This document shows positions 1-9,728 of a stretch of 64,000 bases of DNA, in pieces. A program made the position numbers and the translations under genes. A model generated the notes under the pieces. It saw nothing but the letters and a program-made list of their open reading frames with translations, made no database searches and was not told the origin of the DNA. Position 1 is the stretch's first letter, and every line of letters begins with the position of its first letter. Origin of the DNA: Collimonas antrihumi (GTDB taxonomy: Bacteria; Pseudomonadota; Gammaproteobacteria; Burkholderiales; Burkholderiaceae_D); the NCBI RefSeq assembly GCF_018304965.1, contig NZ_JAGQED010000023.1, positions 1 through 64,000 of the forward strand, written 5' to 3'.

Positions 1-68
1 AGATCAACGGGGATGAGGCTAGGTGCTTTCTGCTTCTTCGGTTTCTTTGTGGTCATTACGTCGGTCAT
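1..68 (-). CDS. Partial hypothetical protein (N-terminus only)
   Basis: This is the first 22 codons of a minus-strand gene that runs off the left edge. The ATG is at 68-66 and the reading begins MTDVMTTKKPKKQKAPSL. On the minus strand an AAAGGG ribosome binding site lies about 6 bases before the ATG, which supports a real start. The visible residues are a lysine-rich, probably disordered tail and give no family. Function unknown. Confidence 0.5.
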   Translation of the reverse strand, partial: MTDVMTTKKPKKQKAPSLIPVD

Positions 69-242
69 GGAATTTCCCTTTCGGTATTATTTCATAACCC
101 CGTTCACACAGAAAATCTGACAGGCTCCTTTGTACCAGTGGATGAGGTAGTAGAAATCAAGCCATAAATACAGGTCCGGTAGCCCTGCTCAAAGGACAAA
201 CTGCTCCACCATCTTCCCTAACTCCCATCGTCCTTGTCACAG

Positions 243-269
243 ACAGCGCGCAAGCGTCATGCGCGCTGT
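243..269 (-). terminator. Hairpin after the DUF3142-like gene, possible terminator
   Basis: A perfect 10-bp inverted repeat, ACAGCGCGCA (243-252) with TGCGCGCTGT (260-269), has a 7-base loop. It lies 15 bases downstream of the minus-strand stop at 285. No U-run follows on that strand, so it may be an RNA-stabilising hairpin or a Rho-dependent end rather than a classic intrinsic terminator. Confidence 0.4.
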
Positions 270-284
270 TGACAGCGGCCGCCT

Positions 285-1280
285 CTAGGGAAAAATCGCC
301 CCCAACCGTACCGACCAGCTCGCCATCGGCGTACCTGACCAGACATTACGGTTAAACAGGTAGAGCCGCTGGCTGCGCAACTTGTTCGGCCACGGTTGTT
401 CATCCAGCGACAAGCCGATGCTAGGCTGGCATTCCGGACGTGGGAAGCGGCCGTCGTGATCGAGGACGTCGCGCATACGTTTGGCCTCGCCATCCATATG
501 GAATGCTGTCGGCACTACTTCATCGACTGGCAAATCGGCAAGCCAGGCATCGCCTACACACCATGACGCTAACGCCGTGATCGACAAAGCCACGTTGGCG
601 GGCAGGGCGTCGCGGCTGCGTTTGACTACATCGGCCAGGAACGGTTTCTGGCTGTGCATGACTTCGAAATCGAGTTGCACTACCTGGCTTGGACTACGCG
701 TCGCGGCGGCGACCACGGCGTTGACGATAGTCCGTTTTTGCCTTTCGTTCAGGGCCGGTCTATGCGCGCCGCGCGCCATCTCGATATGGACGATAGTGAC
801 AACCGGCGCCCTTTTCTGCAAGCCGCTCTGCGCATACCACGCTGGCGGCAGTTTCAACGATTGCTGACGGCGGCGGACACTGGCGCCGCCGTCGCGCAAC
901 AGGACGGTGGTGTCGAGCACAGCGACACCCATCCGCTGATCCTGGATTGAGGGCGCCGGATTGTCGGCGGCGCCTTTGCCTTGCCTGGCGCTGCCGTCGA
1001 TCCAGGTGCGAACGTCGTCGGGCCGTTCTCCTACCCATAGCATCAGCGGCGGCAAAGCGGATAACGCTGCTTGCCGGCTGGTAAACACCGGTGTCGCCTC
1101 GGCCGCGGCTGGTTTGGATAACTCGGTTTTAGCTAGCAGATTGGTGCTGCCTAGCAGCAGCAACGCGCATAGCAAGCAATGCTGTAATCGAAGCGGACGG
1201 CGGGCCGGTTGCGACGGGTAATAAGGTGTACTCAAAATGGCTTCTCGTATTGAGTGCGGCTGCGGTCGATAAAAAGGCAA
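285..1280 (-). CDS. Exported DUF3142-like protein
   Basis: This is a 331-residue protein of unknown role. Residues about 27-50 form a signal-peptide-like segment: arginines, then a hydrophobic LLCALLLLGS stretch ending in LLAK, so periplasmic or membrane-anchored placement is expected. The later blocks VVQLDFEV, LSITALASW and VDEVVPTAFHM resemble the DUF3142 family, whose barrel-like core carries a QLD motif followed by an LSITAL strand. The assignment is by eye and no enzymatic activity is claimed. The true start may lie some codons inside the reading frame, because the first 20 residues precede the signal-like segment. It stands alone, followed by a hairpin at 243-269. Confidence 0.6.
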   Translation of the reverse strand: MPFYRPQPHSIREAILSTPYYPSQPARRPLRLQHCLLCALLLLGSTNLLAKTELSKPAAAEATPVFTSRQAALSALPPLMLWVGERPDDVRTWIDGSARQGKGAADNPAPSIQDQRMGVAVLDTTVLLRDGGASVRRRQQSLKLPPAWYAQSGLQKRAPVVTIVHIEMARGAHRPALNERQKRTIVNAVVAAATRSPSQVVQLDFEVMHSQKPFLADVVKRSRDALPANVALSITALASWCVGDAWLADLPVDEVVPTAFHMDGEAKRMRDVLDHDGRFPRPECQPSIGLSLDEQPWPNKLRSQRLYLFNRNVWSGTPMASWSVRLGAIFP

Positions 1281-1377
1281 GAAGGTTGGTTGTCCTTCTT
1301 GCTTATCGCTGGCAGCCGCAATCTCTTACTGGATGAATTTACTGCACGAACTTATTGTGCGAACTTACTGCATGAAC

Positions 1378-2160
1378 TTACTGCATGAACCAGCCGTGGC
1401 TGACCACGATCGATTGCCCGGTCAGCGCGTTGGATTCGAAACCGCCGAGGAAGATTGCGGTTTGCGCCACATCGTGGGTGGTGGTGAACTCGCCATCCAC
1501 GGTGTCTTTCAACATCACGTTCTTGACTACCTGATCTTCGGTGATGCCGAGTTCCTTGGCTTGTTCCGGAATCTGCTTTTCCACCAGCGGGGTACGCACG
1601 AAACCAGGGCAGATGACGTTGGCGCGAATCTTGTTTTTCGCGCCTTCTTTGGCGACCACCTTGGCCAGGCCGATCAAGCCGTGCTTGGCGGTGACGTACG
1701 GCGCTTTCAGCGGCGAGGCTTCATGCGAGTGCACCGATCCCATGTAGATAATGGAACCGCCGTTGCCCTTCTTGATCATTTCGCGCATCGCTGCACGGGT
1801 AGTCAGGTAAGCGCCGTCGAGATGGATCGCCAGCATTTTTTTCCAGTTGTCCAGGGTCGAGTCGACGATCGGCGCGATGATCTGGATCCCGGCGTTGCTG
1901 ATCAGGACGTCGATGCTGCCATAGGCGGCGACGGTGTCGGCGATGCCTTTGTCGACCTGGGCTTCATCGGTGACGTTCATGGCGACCGCCATCGCGATGC
2001 CACCGGATTGGGTGATCTCGTTGGCGGTGGCAGTGGCGGCATCGAGCGCCAGATCGGCGATCACGACCTTGGCGCCGGCGCGTGCGTATTCGATGGCGAT
2101 TTCCTTGCCGATGCCGCTGGCGGAACCGGTAATCAGTGCAACTTTATCTTTGAGTGACAT
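1378..2160 (-). CDS. bdhA: D-3-hydroxybutyrate dehydrogenase (SDR family)
   Basis: A 260-residue short-chain dehydrogenase that should interconvert D-3-hydroxybutyrate and acetoacetate with NAD(H), in polyhydroxybutyrate or ketone-body use. The cofactor loop TGSASGIG is at 11-18 and the NAG motif at 89-91. The catalytic set is S142 (in GSVHSHEAS), Y155 and K159. The [21 protein letters not shown] block is characteristic of bacterial 3-hydroxybutyrate dehydrogenases rather than FabG. It lies 53 bp downstream of the acetoacetate decarboxylase gene on the same strand, so the two are probably co-transcribed and linked through acetoacetate. The length is typical of the family. Confidence 0.9.
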   Translation of the reverse strand: MSLKDKVALITGSASGIGKEIAIEYARAGAKVVIADLALDAATATANEITQSGGIAMAVAMNVTDEAQVDKGIADTVAAYGSIDVLISNAGIQIIAPIVDSTLDNWKKMLAIHLDGAYLTTRAAMREMIKKGNGGSIIYMGSVHSHEASPLKAPYVTAKHGLIGLAKVVAKEGAKNKIRANVICPGFVRTPLVEKQIPEQAKELGITEDQVVKNVMLKDTVDGEFTTTHDVAQTAIFLGGFESNALTGQSIVVSHGWFMQ

Positions 2161-2213
2161 GGTATTCCCTTATTTGCGTGATGATATTTGCGTGATGATT
2201 TGAGCGATGCAGG

Positions 2214-2954
2214 TTACTTGGCCAGATAATCATAGGCGACCGTGCCCAAGGGCAAGGTCAGGTCAGACAAAATGTGTACTGCAGATAATACTTCCAGCAC
2301 CGGCAGATCGGCGACGGGCGCTAACGCATGCGCGTGCAGGTCGAGCGCGCCAGGGCCGCTCCAGGCGCCTTTGACGGTAATGTCGGTCAAACTGTACTGT
2401 ACCAGTTCGCAGATGCGCGGTGTGCCGTCGACATGCGGAATGATTTTCAGCAAGAAGGCTGGCGTTTCCAGCGATTTCTTGATCGCTGCATTATCGAGCA
2501 TCTTGTGCTTGTAGCCCATGGTGCCGGTGGCGACCCGGAAGTCGCTGTAATCCAGCGTACCCATCAGGGTGTCGGTATGCACACGCAACTCCGGGTTGCC
2601 GAGTTTCTTCGGGAAACCCCATAATTCGCGGCCGCCGGCAATCGGTGGATGATCATTCAGATACATGCTGTGGACATAACCGCCGGCTACGCCATCGAGC
2701 GTCACCGGGATCACTTGCCCCGATTCGCAGTAATGGCCAAAGCCGGTGGAATCAGGCATTTTGATAAATTCAAACTTGACGATGGGTTCGACGAATTGCA
2801 GCGGCGCAGGGATGATTTTCTTGAGCGCTTCCGGATCGGTACGGTAGGTAATGATCAAGAATTCGCGATTGATGAAACGATAAGGTCCCGGCGGAAAAGC
2901 GGGGTTATGGATAGGCATCGCAAAGGCGTTGTTGCGGACATCGTTTTCAGTCAT
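2214..2954 (-). CDS. adc: Acetoacetate decarboxylase
   Basis: A 246-residue cytoplasmic enzyme expected to decarboxylate acetoacetate to acetone and CO2. The active-site segment [17 protein letters not shown] contains K116 and K117. By analogy with clostridial Adc, the first is the Schiff-base lysine and its neighbour lowers its pKa. Length and the N-terminal [13 protein letters not shown] block fit the ADC family. It precedes bdhA on the minus strand, so the pair connects 3-hydroxybutyrate, acetoacetate and acetone. ADC-fold relatives with other substrates exist, but the paired lysines and the neighbour favour the true decarboxylase. Confidence 0.9.
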   Translation of the reverse strand: MTENDVRNNAFAMPIHNPAFPPGPYRFINREFLIITYRTDPEALKKIIPAPLQFVEPIVKFEFIKMPDSTGFGHYCESGQVIPVTLDGVAGGYVHSMYLNDHPPIAGGRELWGFPKKLGNPELRVHTDTLMGTLDYSDFRVATGTMGYKHKMLDNAAIKKSLETPAFLLKIIPHVDGTPRICELVQYSLTDITVKGAWSGPGALDLHAHALAPVADLPVLEVLSAVHILSDLTLPLGTVAYDYLAK

Positions 2955-3554
2955 GGATCTTCCTTATGAAAAGACTTGCTGGTGGCCTGGCTTGTTTGAG
3001 ACAAACGCAACAGGGGAAAGGTTGCCATCGCTTTTCCATGTTTTGTGTAAAACCGTTGTTTCCACTCTCGTGCAACCTGTGAGCAAGATGCGCAATTACA
3101 AATAAAACAATTTAAAACCATTTAAAACATTCGAAAGTGCAATCCAGCAATCCAGAATACGCAAGCATTGTGACAAGGGCATCTCAAGAAGTCTTGCTGG
3201 ATAAATATCTCATGCAGGAATTTACTTGCGCTCAAATACAGAACAGAATGTATCCGTATGCAAAATTGCCAATTCAAGAGACTGCCGCAAGTGCGCTTTG
3301 ATGATGATTGCATAAAATGCAATTTTATGTCGATGAATGTAAATAACTTGAGTGATGGTAGCGTTATCAGCTAAAGTGGCGCACTTTTTTCAGTTTTTCC
3401 TGTTCCGGTATCCAGGGAGGTTTACCGCATCGATGGGGGGAAGAAGGAAGCGACATAAGCAAGCGGCATAATCTGCGCCGGCCGTTCAATGTCCTGGTGA
3501 CAGGCTGCCTGCAGCGAAATTCTAAAAAAAGCGTAATCTAATCGGAGAGAACAT
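2955..3554. other. 600-bp intergenic region between adc and dctA
   Basis: This AT-rich stretch separates two divergent genes, so both promoters should lie here. It contains a 9-bp direct repeat ATTTAAAAC (around 3110-3127) and no long hairpin. I could not find a convincing sigma-54 (-24/-12) site for dctA. A 66-codon reading frame inside it lacks a ribosome binding site and protein-like composition. GGAGAGAA at 3543-3550 is the dctA ribosome binding site. Confidence 0.5.
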
Positions 3555-4883
3555 ATGGCAAAACCAGCGCTTTACAAATCACTCTATGTACAAGTATTGA
3601 CCGCCATCGTGATCGGCGTCGTACTTGGACATCTTTACCCGGAAACCGGGGCGGCAATGAAGCCGCTCGGCGACGGCTTCATCAAACTGATCAAGATGAT
3701 CATTGCACCGGTGATTTTCTGCACCGTGGTGATCGGCATCGCCGGCATGGAAGACATGAAGAAAGTCGGCAAGACCGGCGGCCTGGCGTTGCTGTATTTT
3801 GAAATCATGAGCACCCTGGCCTTGATCCTCGGCCTGGTGGTGGTCAATGTCTGGCATCCGGGCACCGGCATGCACGTCGACCTGAGCGCGCTCGATACCA
3901 AGAGCATTGCCGCCTATACCGGCCCGGGCAAGATGGAGTCGACTACCGATTTCCTGTTCCACATCATTCCAAGCAGTTTTGTCGATGCTTTTGCCAAGAA
4001 CGAGATCCTGCAAGTATTGCTGATTGCGATACTGTTCGGTTTCGCGCTGCATAAGTTCGGCGGCCGCGGCACGCTGGTGTTTGATTTTGTCGAAAAATTC
4101 TCGCATGTGCTGTTCGGCATGGTCGGAATTATCATGAAGGTCGCACCTATCGGCGCGTTTGGCGCGATGGCTTTCACTATCGGCAAATACGGCGTCGGCT
4201 CCTTGCTGTCGCTGGGCCAGTTGATGGGCGCGTTTTACCTGACCTGCCTGCTGTTCATTTTCGGCGTGCTGGGAATAGTCGCCAGGGTGCATGGTTTCAG
4301 CGTCTGGAAGTTCGTCAAATACATCAAGGAAGAATTGCTGATCGTACTCGGTACTTCGTCGTCGGAATCGGTGTTGCCGCGCCTGATGGGCAAGATGGAA
4401 AACCTGGGCGCCAAGAAATCGGTGGTCGGCCTGGTGATTCCAACCGGTTACTCATTCAACCTGGACGGCACTTCGATCTACCTGACCATGGCGGCAGTAT
4501 TCATCGCCCAAGCTACCGATACCCCGATGACACTGGTGCAGCAACTGACCTTGCTGGCAGTCTTGCTGCTGACTTCCAAGGGCGCCGCCGGCGTTACCGG
4601 CAGCGGCTTCATCGTGCTGGCGGCGACTTTGTCGGCGGTTGGCCATGTGCCGGTTGCCGGGTTGGCGCTGATTCTTGGCATCGACCGTTTCATGTCGGAA
4701 GCGCGCGCCTTGACCAACACCATCGGCAATGGCGTGGCGACTATCGTCGTGGCGAAATGGACCGGCGAGCTGGATGAAGCACAATTGCATCGTCAGCTGG
4801 ACGGTAAAGCGATCGACTCCGAGCAGGAGTTGGCGGCACGCGAAGCTGCGATGGCAGAGGCTGACCAGCGCAGTCATTCCTAA
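3555..4883 (+). CDS. dctA: C4-dicarboxylate:cation symporter DctA
   Basis: A 442-residue inner-membrane transporter of the dicarboxylate/amino acid:cation symporter (DAACS) family, taking up succinate, fumarate and malate. The serine-rich hairpin [20 protein letters not shown] is near 266-285. The [15 protein letters not shown] block (about 300-315) and the later [12 protein letters not shown] block form the substrate and cation site. About eight hydrophobic helices plus two re-entrant loops are visible. The ATG has a GGAGAG site 6-9 bases upstream. It is monocistronic, ending at the hairpin at 4916-4948. Glutamate transporters share the fold, but the sequence agrees best with DctA. Confidence 0.93.
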   Translation: MAKPALYKSLYVQVLTAIVIGVVLGHLYPETGAAMKPLGDGFIKLIKMIIAPVIFCTVVIGIAGMEDMKKVGKTGGLALLYFEIMSTLALILGLVVVNVWHPGTGMHVDLSALDTKSIAAYTGPGKMESTTDFLFHIIPSSFVDAFAKNEILQVLLIAILFGFALHKFGGRGTLVFDFVEKFSHVLFGMVGIIMKVAPIGAFGAMAFTIGKYGVGSLLSLGQLMGAFYLTCLLFIFGVLGIVARVHGFSVWKFVKYIKEELLIVLGTSSSESVLPRLMGKMENLGAKKSVVGLVIPTGYSFNLDGTSIYLTMAAVFIAQATDTPMTLVQQLTLLAVLLLTSKGAAGVTGSGFIVLAATLSAVGHVPVAGLALILGIDRFMSEARALTNTIGNGVATIVVAKWTGELDEAQLHRQLDGKAIDSEQELAAREAAMAEADQRSHS

Positions 4884-4915
4884 GCTTGCTTGCGGGGGAT
4901 TCCCCCGATCCGAAC

Positions 4916-4948
4916 AAAAACCCCGTTGTTACGCCAACGGGGTTTTTT
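4916..4948 (+). terminator. Intrinsic terminator of dctA, probably bidirectional
   Basis: CCCCGTTG (4921-4928) pairs with CAACGGGG (4935-4942), flanked by five A's on the left and six T's on the right. It can therefore end transcription from dctA on the plus strand and possibly from livF on the minus strand. Confidence 0.88.
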
Positions 4949-4976
4949 ATTACCGGTGTAAATCGCAAATCGGCGC

Positions 4977-5004
4977 AGGGTGGGCAAAAAAGCGTGCCCA
5001 CCCT
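4977..5004. repeat. GTAGGGTGGGC-family palindromic repeat, copy 1
   Basis: AGGGTGGGCA (4977-4986) is inverted as TGCCCACCCT (4995-5004) around an 8-base centre. It sits just beyond the 3' end of livF. Related palindromes lie near 17.94, 27.3-27.5 and 45.07 kb, all between genes. Confidence 0.75.
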
Positions 5005-5008
5005 ACGA

Positions 5009-5740
5009 TTAGATTCCCAAATAAGCCTGCTGAACGGCCGGATCGTTGATCAGGTTTTTTGCAAATCCGCTGTGCACGATGCGGCCGGTTTCCATCACGT
5101 AGGCGCGGTCTGCGCCGGACAATGCCAGTTGCACATCCTGCTCGACCAGCAATACGGTCACGCCATCCCGTTGGATCGCGGCCATTACGTCCATCAGTTC
5201 CTGTGTCACGACCGGTGCCAGTCCCAGGCTCATTTCATCGATCATCATCAGCACCGGCGCCGCCATCAAGGCGCGCGCGATGGCGCACATCTGCTGCTCG
5301 CCACCCGACATGCTGCCGGCCAGCTGGCGCCGCCGTTCCGCCATGCGCGGGAAGATGGCGTACATCTTGTCCAGATCGCGCGCGATGGCGATCTTATCGT
5401 GATGGCGGCGGTAACTGCCCATCAACAGGTTGTCTTGCACGGTCATGCGATCAAACAACTGGCGTCCTTCGGGTACCTGCACCAGACCCAGGCCGAAGAT
5501 CCGATCGGGTGTGACGCCGGCCAGCTCGCGGCCGTTCATGACAATGCTGCCGCTGCAAGACAGCATGCCAGATAAAGCCCGCAGCAAAGTCGTCTTGCCG
5601 GCGCCATTGCTACCGACCAGCGCCACCATTTCGGCTGGATAGATTTCCAGGTCGACGCCATGCAGCACAGGCAATTCGCCGTAGCCGGCACTCAGATTGC
5701 TGACTTTAAGCAAAGGAATCGGATCTGCCGGAGCGTTCAT
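5009..5740 (-). CDS. livF: Branched-chain amino acid ABC transporter ATPase LivF
   Basis: A 243-residue ABC ATPase and last gene of the liv operon; it dimerises with LivG to power import. Walker A GSNGAGKT is at 43-50. The signature MSGGEQQ is at 144-150 and Walker B VLMMIDE at 163-169, followed by SLGLAP, typical of LivF. Its ATG overlaps the livG stop by 4 bases, indicating translational coupling. It is followed by a palindromic repeat and the dctA terminator. The substrate cannot be read from the ATPase: the family also carries urea, amides and aromatic acids. Confidence 0.92.
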   Translation of the reverse strand: MNAPADPIPLLKVSNLSAGYGELPVLHGVDLEIYPAEMVALVGSNGAGKTTLLRALSGMLSCSGSIVMNGRELAGVTPDRIFGLGLVQVPEGRQLFDRMTVQDNLLMGSYRRHHDKIAIARDLDKMYAIFPRMAERRRQLAGSMSGGEQQMCAIARALMAAPVLMMIDEMSLGLAPVVTQELMDVMAAIQRDGVTVLLVEQDVQLALSGADRAYVMETGRIVHSGFAKNLINDPAVQQAYLGI

Positions 5741-6471
5741 GGCCGCTTCTTTCCCAGGTAAGCCTGCACCACGACCGGATCCGACAGCACCGCTTCGGGC
5801 GTGCCATCGGCGATCTTTTCTCCATGGTGCAGCACCAGCAAGCGATCCGACAGGCTTTTGATGGCCTTGATCACGTGCTCGATGACCAGGATGCTGATGC
5901 CCTGATCGCGCACTTTGCGCAGCAGATCGATAACTTCATCGATCTCGACATGGTTCAGGCCGGCCATGATCTCGTCGCACAGTAAAAGCTTGGGCTGCAT
6001 CGCCAGCGCCTTGGCTAGCTCCAGCCGTTTGCGGCCGGGGCCACCCAGCTCATCGGCGCGCTGGTCGATGTGTTTATCCAGACCCACGAATTCAAGGCAG
6101 GCACGGGCCTGGTCGCGCGCTTGTGCCAGGCGCGACTGACCGCCGTCGCGCCCGAACAGAGCACCCACAGCGACGTTATCCAGCACGGTCAACCCTGGAA
6201 ACGGGCGCATGATCTGGAACGTACGGCCAATTCCGAGCCGCGCACGGCGAAATGCCGGCAGGCGATTGATGGATTCGCCCTGGAACAGCAACTCGCCCTC
6301 GCTCGGCGCCAGGGTTCCGCTAATCAGGCTGATCAATGTCGTCTTGCCGGCGCCGTTGGGACCGATCAGGCCCAGGATTTCACCTTGCGCCAGCGTCAGG
6401 CTGACATCGTTAACCGCGACCAGCCCGGCGAAACGCCGGGTGGCGTGACGGACTTCGAGCAGGGCAGTCAT
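5737..6471 (-). CDS. livG: Branched-chain amino acid ABC transporter ATPase LivG
   Basis: A 244-residue partner ATPase of LivF. Walker A GPNGAGKT is at 37-44, the Q-loop lies in IGRTFQIMRPF near 81-91, and Walker B LLLCDE is near 162-167. The C-terminal PVVVQAYLG is the usual LivG ending. The signature region reads ELGGPGRKRLELAKAL, so the canonical LSGGQ serine-glycine pair is changed. This loop is often degenerate in LivG-type ATPases, so activity is still likely. It overlaps livM and livF by 4 bases on either side. Confidence 0.92.
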   Translation of the reverse strand: MTALLEVRHATRRFAGLVAVNDVSLTLAQGEILGLIGPNGAGKTTLISLISGTLAPSEGELLFQGESINRLPAFRRARLGIGRTFQIMRPFPGLTVLDNVAVGALFGRDGGQSRLAQARDQARACLEFVGLDKHIDQRADELGGPGRKRLELAKALAMQPKLLLCDEIMAGLNHVEIDEVIDLLRKVRDQGISILVIEHVIKAIKSLSDRLLVLHHGEKIADGTPEAVLSDPVVVQAYLGKKRP

Positions 6472-7424
6472 AGCCTGTGGGTCCGGATGTTTTCGATGAA
6501 ATAACGCCAGCCGGTTTTGCGGAAGCGCCGCAGCATATCGGCCAGGCCGAGCGGCATCATGACTACCGCAGCGACGATGACGACACCGAAAAACAGGCCG
6601 GCGACGCTGGTCACTTCACTCGACAGGAATTCGGAAACGGCAGACAGCGAGAGCGCGCCGACGATGGGGCCGAGCACCGTGCCCGGCCCGCCGAAGATCG
6701 CCATGATGATCATCTTGACGTTAAGGCTGATATCGAACGCGCTCTCCGGATCGAGGAAGGTGATCCAGTAAGCATGAATGCCGCCGGCCATGGCGCTGAA
6801 TATGCCTGAAAGCGTAAATGCAAGAACCTTGTACAAGGTAGTGTTGACACCCATGACGGCGGCGGCTTCCTCGTTTTCCCGAATCGCAATCAGTCCGAAA
6901 CCGAAGCGGCTGCGCGTCAGCCAGAAGATCGTCAGGGTAGCGATCACCAGCAGGCCCAGCGCCAGTTCATAGAATAACCGGTCGTTATTTAGCGGCGGCA
7001 GCACCAGACCGATATTCTGGCCGGCCAGCCCGACGTTGGAGACGATCGCGGTCATGACTTGCGACAGAGCCAGCGTCGCAATCGCGAAGTAGTGGCCTTT
7101 GAGACGCAGCACCGGCAAGCCCAGCAGAACCGCAAAGACGATCGCCAGCAGCACGCCGAAAACCAGGCCGACGCCGAACGGCAGTTGCCACTGCACCATG
7201 GCGATGGCCACGCCGTAGCCGCCCAGTCCGTAAAATACCGAATTACCGAACGAAGCATAGCCGGTATAGCCGCCGATGATGTTCCAGCCTTGGGCCAACA
7301 CCGCCAGCAGCAACGCGTTGATGCCGAACTGGATCAGCACGTCGGATCCATACCAGGGAACGCCGGCCAGCAGTAGCAGAGCGAACGCTACCAGGCCTGT
7401 GCGCCGCCTTTTCATGTTGCTCAT
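6468..7424 (-). CDS. livM: Branched-chain amino acid ABC transporter permease LivM
   Basis: A 318-residue inner-membrane permease with many hydrophobic helices. It carries the LivM blocks GGYTGYASFGNSVFYGLGGYG near the N-terminus and FGGPGTVLGPIVGA near the C-terminus. The frame is open much further upstream, but that part lies antisense-like inside livH and lacks membrane character. I chose the ATG at 7424 because it forms an ATGA overlap with the livH stop and has a GGAAAG site upstream. The third and second stops of the operon overlap in the same way, pointing to one coupled transcript. Confidence 0.9.
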   Translation of the reverse strand: MSNMKRRRTGLVAFALLLLAGVPWYGSDVLIQFGINALLLAVLAQGWNIIGGYTGYASFGNSVFYGLGGYGVAIAMVQWQLPFGVGLVFGVLLAIVFAVLLGLPVLRLKGHYFAIATLALSQVMTAIVSNVGLAGQNIGLVLPPLNNDRLFYELALGLLVIATLTIFWLTRSRFGFGLIAIRENEEAAAVMGVNTTLYKVLAFTLSGIFSAMAGGIHAYWITFLDPESAFDISLNVKMIIMAIFGGPGTVLGPIVGALSLSAVSEFLSSEVTSVAGLFFGVVIVAAVVMMPLGLADMLRRFRKTGWRYFIENIRTHRL

Positions 7425-8284
7425 GTGGTCTTTCCAAGTAAGCCGCTGGGACGCACGATCAGCACCAGCACCAGGATGCCGAAGCTGGCGACATCGGCGA
7501 AGGTCTGGCCGATATACAAGGCAGTCAGCGATTCGACGATCCCCAGGAACAGGCCGCCGACGATGACGCCCAGCGGATTGTCGAGGCCGCCGATAATCGC
7601 AATGGCGAAGGACTTGGCGGTGAGCGTGGCGCCGATGTACGGATTGATTTGCGACACCGTGCCATACAGCGTGCCGGCTGATCCCGCCAGCGCTATGCCC
7701 AGGGCGAAGGTCATGGCGTACAGGTGGCGTGGCTCGACGCCGTAGAGGCGGGCGGCAATCAGATTCTGGGCGGTGGCGCGAATCGCCCGCCCGAGCCGCG
7801 TGTGCAGCAAAAACAGCCACATGCCGACCGTCAGGACAATGGCTACGCCGAACGCGCCCAGCCGCGCCACCGGAAACACCACCGGTCCCCATGCAAGGCT
7901 GTTGCCGGCGTAGGGTGGATTGATGGTGCGAAAGTCTGCAGAAAATACCAATTGCGCCAGATAAGTCAACACCACTTCCAGTCCGAAAGTGATCAACAGC
8001 GTGTTGAACATCGGCGCCCGGATCACCAGGTTGAGCAAGCCACGCTGCAGCGCGTAGCCCAAGGCGAACATCACGGCGGCGGTGACGGGTAATCCGAGGA
8101 ACGGATCAATATGCGCGTAGGTGTAGAGGTACCACGACGCGTAGGCGCCCAGCATGATGAAGGCACCATGCGCCAGGTTGACAATATTGAGCACGCCCCA
8201 GACCAAAGCCAGGCCAAGCGCCATGACAGCGTACAGGCCGCCGAGCAGAATGCCGTTGACGAGGATCTGTGCGAGCAGCTCCAC
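7421..8284 (-). CDS. livH: Branched-chain amino acid ABC transporter permease LivH
   Basis: A 287-residue membrane permease that pairs with LivM. The N-terminal LLAQILVNGILLGGLYAVMALGLALVWGVLNIVNLAHG block is diagnostic of LivH, and IIGGLDNPLGVIVGG forms the coupling region to the ATPase. It follows the substrate-binding protein gene after 24 bases and overlaps livM. The order SBP-H-M-G-F is the standard one for this transporter class. Confidence 0.92.
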   Translation of the reverse strand: MELLAQILVNGILLGGLYAVMALGLALVWGVLNIVNLAHGAFIMLGAYASWYLYTYAHIDPFLGLPVTAAVMFALGYALQRGLLNLVIRAPMFNTLLITFGLEVVLTYLAQLVFSADFRTINPPYAGNSLAWGPVVFPVARLGAFGVAIVLTVGMWLFLLHTRLGRAIRATAQNLIAARLYGVEPRHLYAMTFALGIALAGSAGTLYGTVSQINPYIGATLTAKSFAIAIIGGLDNPLGVIVGGLFLGIVESLTALYIGQTFADVASFGILVLVLIVRPSGLLGKTT

Positions 8285-8308
8285 CTGAAGTCCCGATCGC
8301 CTGCCGGA

Positions 8309-9544
8309 TTAGCGTGCGGACCAGGCTGGCATCGGGTATTTCGGTTGTTTCACGAAGCCCTTGGCGCCGTAGATTTCCGCCAGTTGATTACCTTGCACCT
8401 GGATCACAACTTGCGGCAGGTCGATTTGTCCCTGTGCATTGAACGCGATTGGGCCGTACAGGCTATCAAACTTGATCTTCGCCAGCGCGTCGCGCACCTT
8501 TTGCGGGTCGATGCTGTCAGCGTCTTCCATGGCCTGCACCAGCGCCTCTACGTCGGCAGCGCCGGAAGCGGCATGATAATCCGGGTCATAGCCGAATTTT
8601 GCCTTGTATTCCTTGGCAAACTGCTGTGCATCGCCAAACCAGCGGTCTTTCAAGGTGGTACTCGGCAACCAGGCTGTCATGCCAAACGCGTAGTCGGCAT
8701 CCTTGCCCAAGGCTTTGCGGAAATCCTCGCTCGGCACGCCCACCGTAAACGAATACAGCTTCGGCGCCACTGCCAGGCTCTTGGCCTGCCGCACGAAATT
8801 CAAGATCTCGGTTTCGTGGCCGGCCACCAGCACCACATCGACGTTCTTGCTCTTGATCTGGGATAGCAGCGAATTGAAATCGGTGGCGTTGGTGCTGTAG
8901 CGCTCATCCATGACGACATTCAAGCCCGCTTGCTTCAATTTAGGCCGCGTGCCTTCCGCCACCGAGACGTCGAAGGCGTCGTCGGCATACAGCAGCGCCA
9001 CGGATTTCGGTTCCGGCTTGAGCGATTTGAGCATTTCGACAGTGCTGCCAAAATAATTGCTGGCAGGCGCCAGCGTGCCGAAAATGTAATTGAATTTACG
9101 CGCGAAAATCTGGTCCGAAGCGCCGCCGCCCTCGACCATCGGGATCTTGTATTTTTCCGATACGGCCGAATCGGCCAACGCAAAATTGCTGGCGAACGGC
9201 CCCAGCAGCAGGTTGACCTTGTCCTCTGTCACCAGGCGCGTGTACTGGCGCACGCTTAGATTGACGTCGGATTGATTGTCGTAGAGCCGGAGTACCAGTT
9301 TATGTGGCTGGCCACCGATTTTCACGCCGCCCGCTGCGTTGATTTTGTCGATCGCGAGTTGATAGGCGTCGCGGTAATAGCGTCCGGTGTTGGCGACCGG
9401 ACCGGTCAGTTGCACGGAGGCGCCCAGCAAGACTTCCTGGGCCAGCGCGGCGCCGGTCGGAACGCAGGTAAGAACGGCGGCGGATAGGGTGGATAACAGG
9501 AAAGCGGACAGGGCGGGGAGCAGACGTGAACGTTGAAGTAGCAT
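8309..9544 (-). CDS. Periplasmic substrate-binding protein, Leu/Ile/Val family
   Basis: A 411-residue precursor with a long signal peptide (hydrophobic core [17 protein letters not shown], likely cleaved after ALA near residue 35). The mature part has the type I periplasmic binding fold of the Peripla_BP_6 family: [37 protein letters not shown] at the N-terminus, then [28 protein letters not shown]. It is the first gene of the liv operon. The ligand is not evident; branched-chain amino acids, other amino acids or amides are all possible in this family. Confidence 0.88.
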   Translation of the reverse strand: MLLQRSRLLPALSAFLLSTLSAAVLTCVPTGAALAQEVLLGASVQLTGPVANTGRYYRDAYQLAIDKINAAGGVKIGGQPHKLVLRLYDNQSDVNLSVRQYTRLVTEDKVNLLLGPFASNFALADSAVSEKYKIPMVEGGGASDQIFARKFNYIFGTLAPASNYFGSTVEMLKSLKPEPKSVALLYADDAFDVSVAEGTRPKLKQAGLNVVMDERYSTNATDFNSLLSQIKSKNVDVVLVAGHETEILNFVRQAKSLAVAPKLYSFTVGVPSEDFRKALGKDADYAFGMTAWLPSTTLKDRWFGDAQQFAKEYKAKFGYDPDYHAASGAADVEALVQAMEDADSIDPQKVRDALAKIKFDSLYGPIAFNAQGQIDLPQVVIQVQGNQLAEIYGAKGFVKQPKYPMPAWSAR

Positions 9545-9675
9545 GATGTACGCTTTCTTATAAGAATTAGAATTGCGAATCGTGGTATTCAGGCTGTGTA
9601 TAGCTTACTCTTGCGATTTCCGAAATGCAAATTGGAAATATTTCGCGGTAGATTTCAAGGTGATCCGTCAAGAAC

Positions 9676-9713
9676 AAAAAAAAAGCCCCGCCGGAGTATG
9701 GGCGGGGCTTTTT
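9676..9713 (-). terminator. Intrinsic terminator of prfC, bidirectional in form
   Basis: AAGCCCCGCC (9683-9692) pairs with GGCGGGGCTT (9701-9710) around an 8-base loop. Nine A's on the left become the U-run on the minus strand, 16 bases past the prfC stop. A short T-run on the right side also exists. Confidence 0.88.
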
Positions 9714-9728
9714 GATAAAAAAATTACT

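Noticed and set aside
1333-2157. 274-codon plus-strand frame opposite the hydroxybutyrate dehydrogenase gene
   Set aside because: The opposite strand has an intact catalytic tetrad and a family-length protein; this frame shows no domain.
3122-3322. 66-codon minus-strand frame between adc and dctA
   Set aside because: Cys/Phe/His-rich, no ribosome binding site, AT-rich intergenic composition.
3380-3400. Possible sigma-54 promoter for dctA (TGGCGCAC...)
   Set aside because: The -12 GC element is missing at the required distance from the -24 GG.
6468-7892. 474-codon version of livM extending into livH
   Set aside because: The extra N-terminus overlaps livH and is arginine/histidine-rich without membrane helices; the ATGA overlap at 7424 gives a normal LivM.
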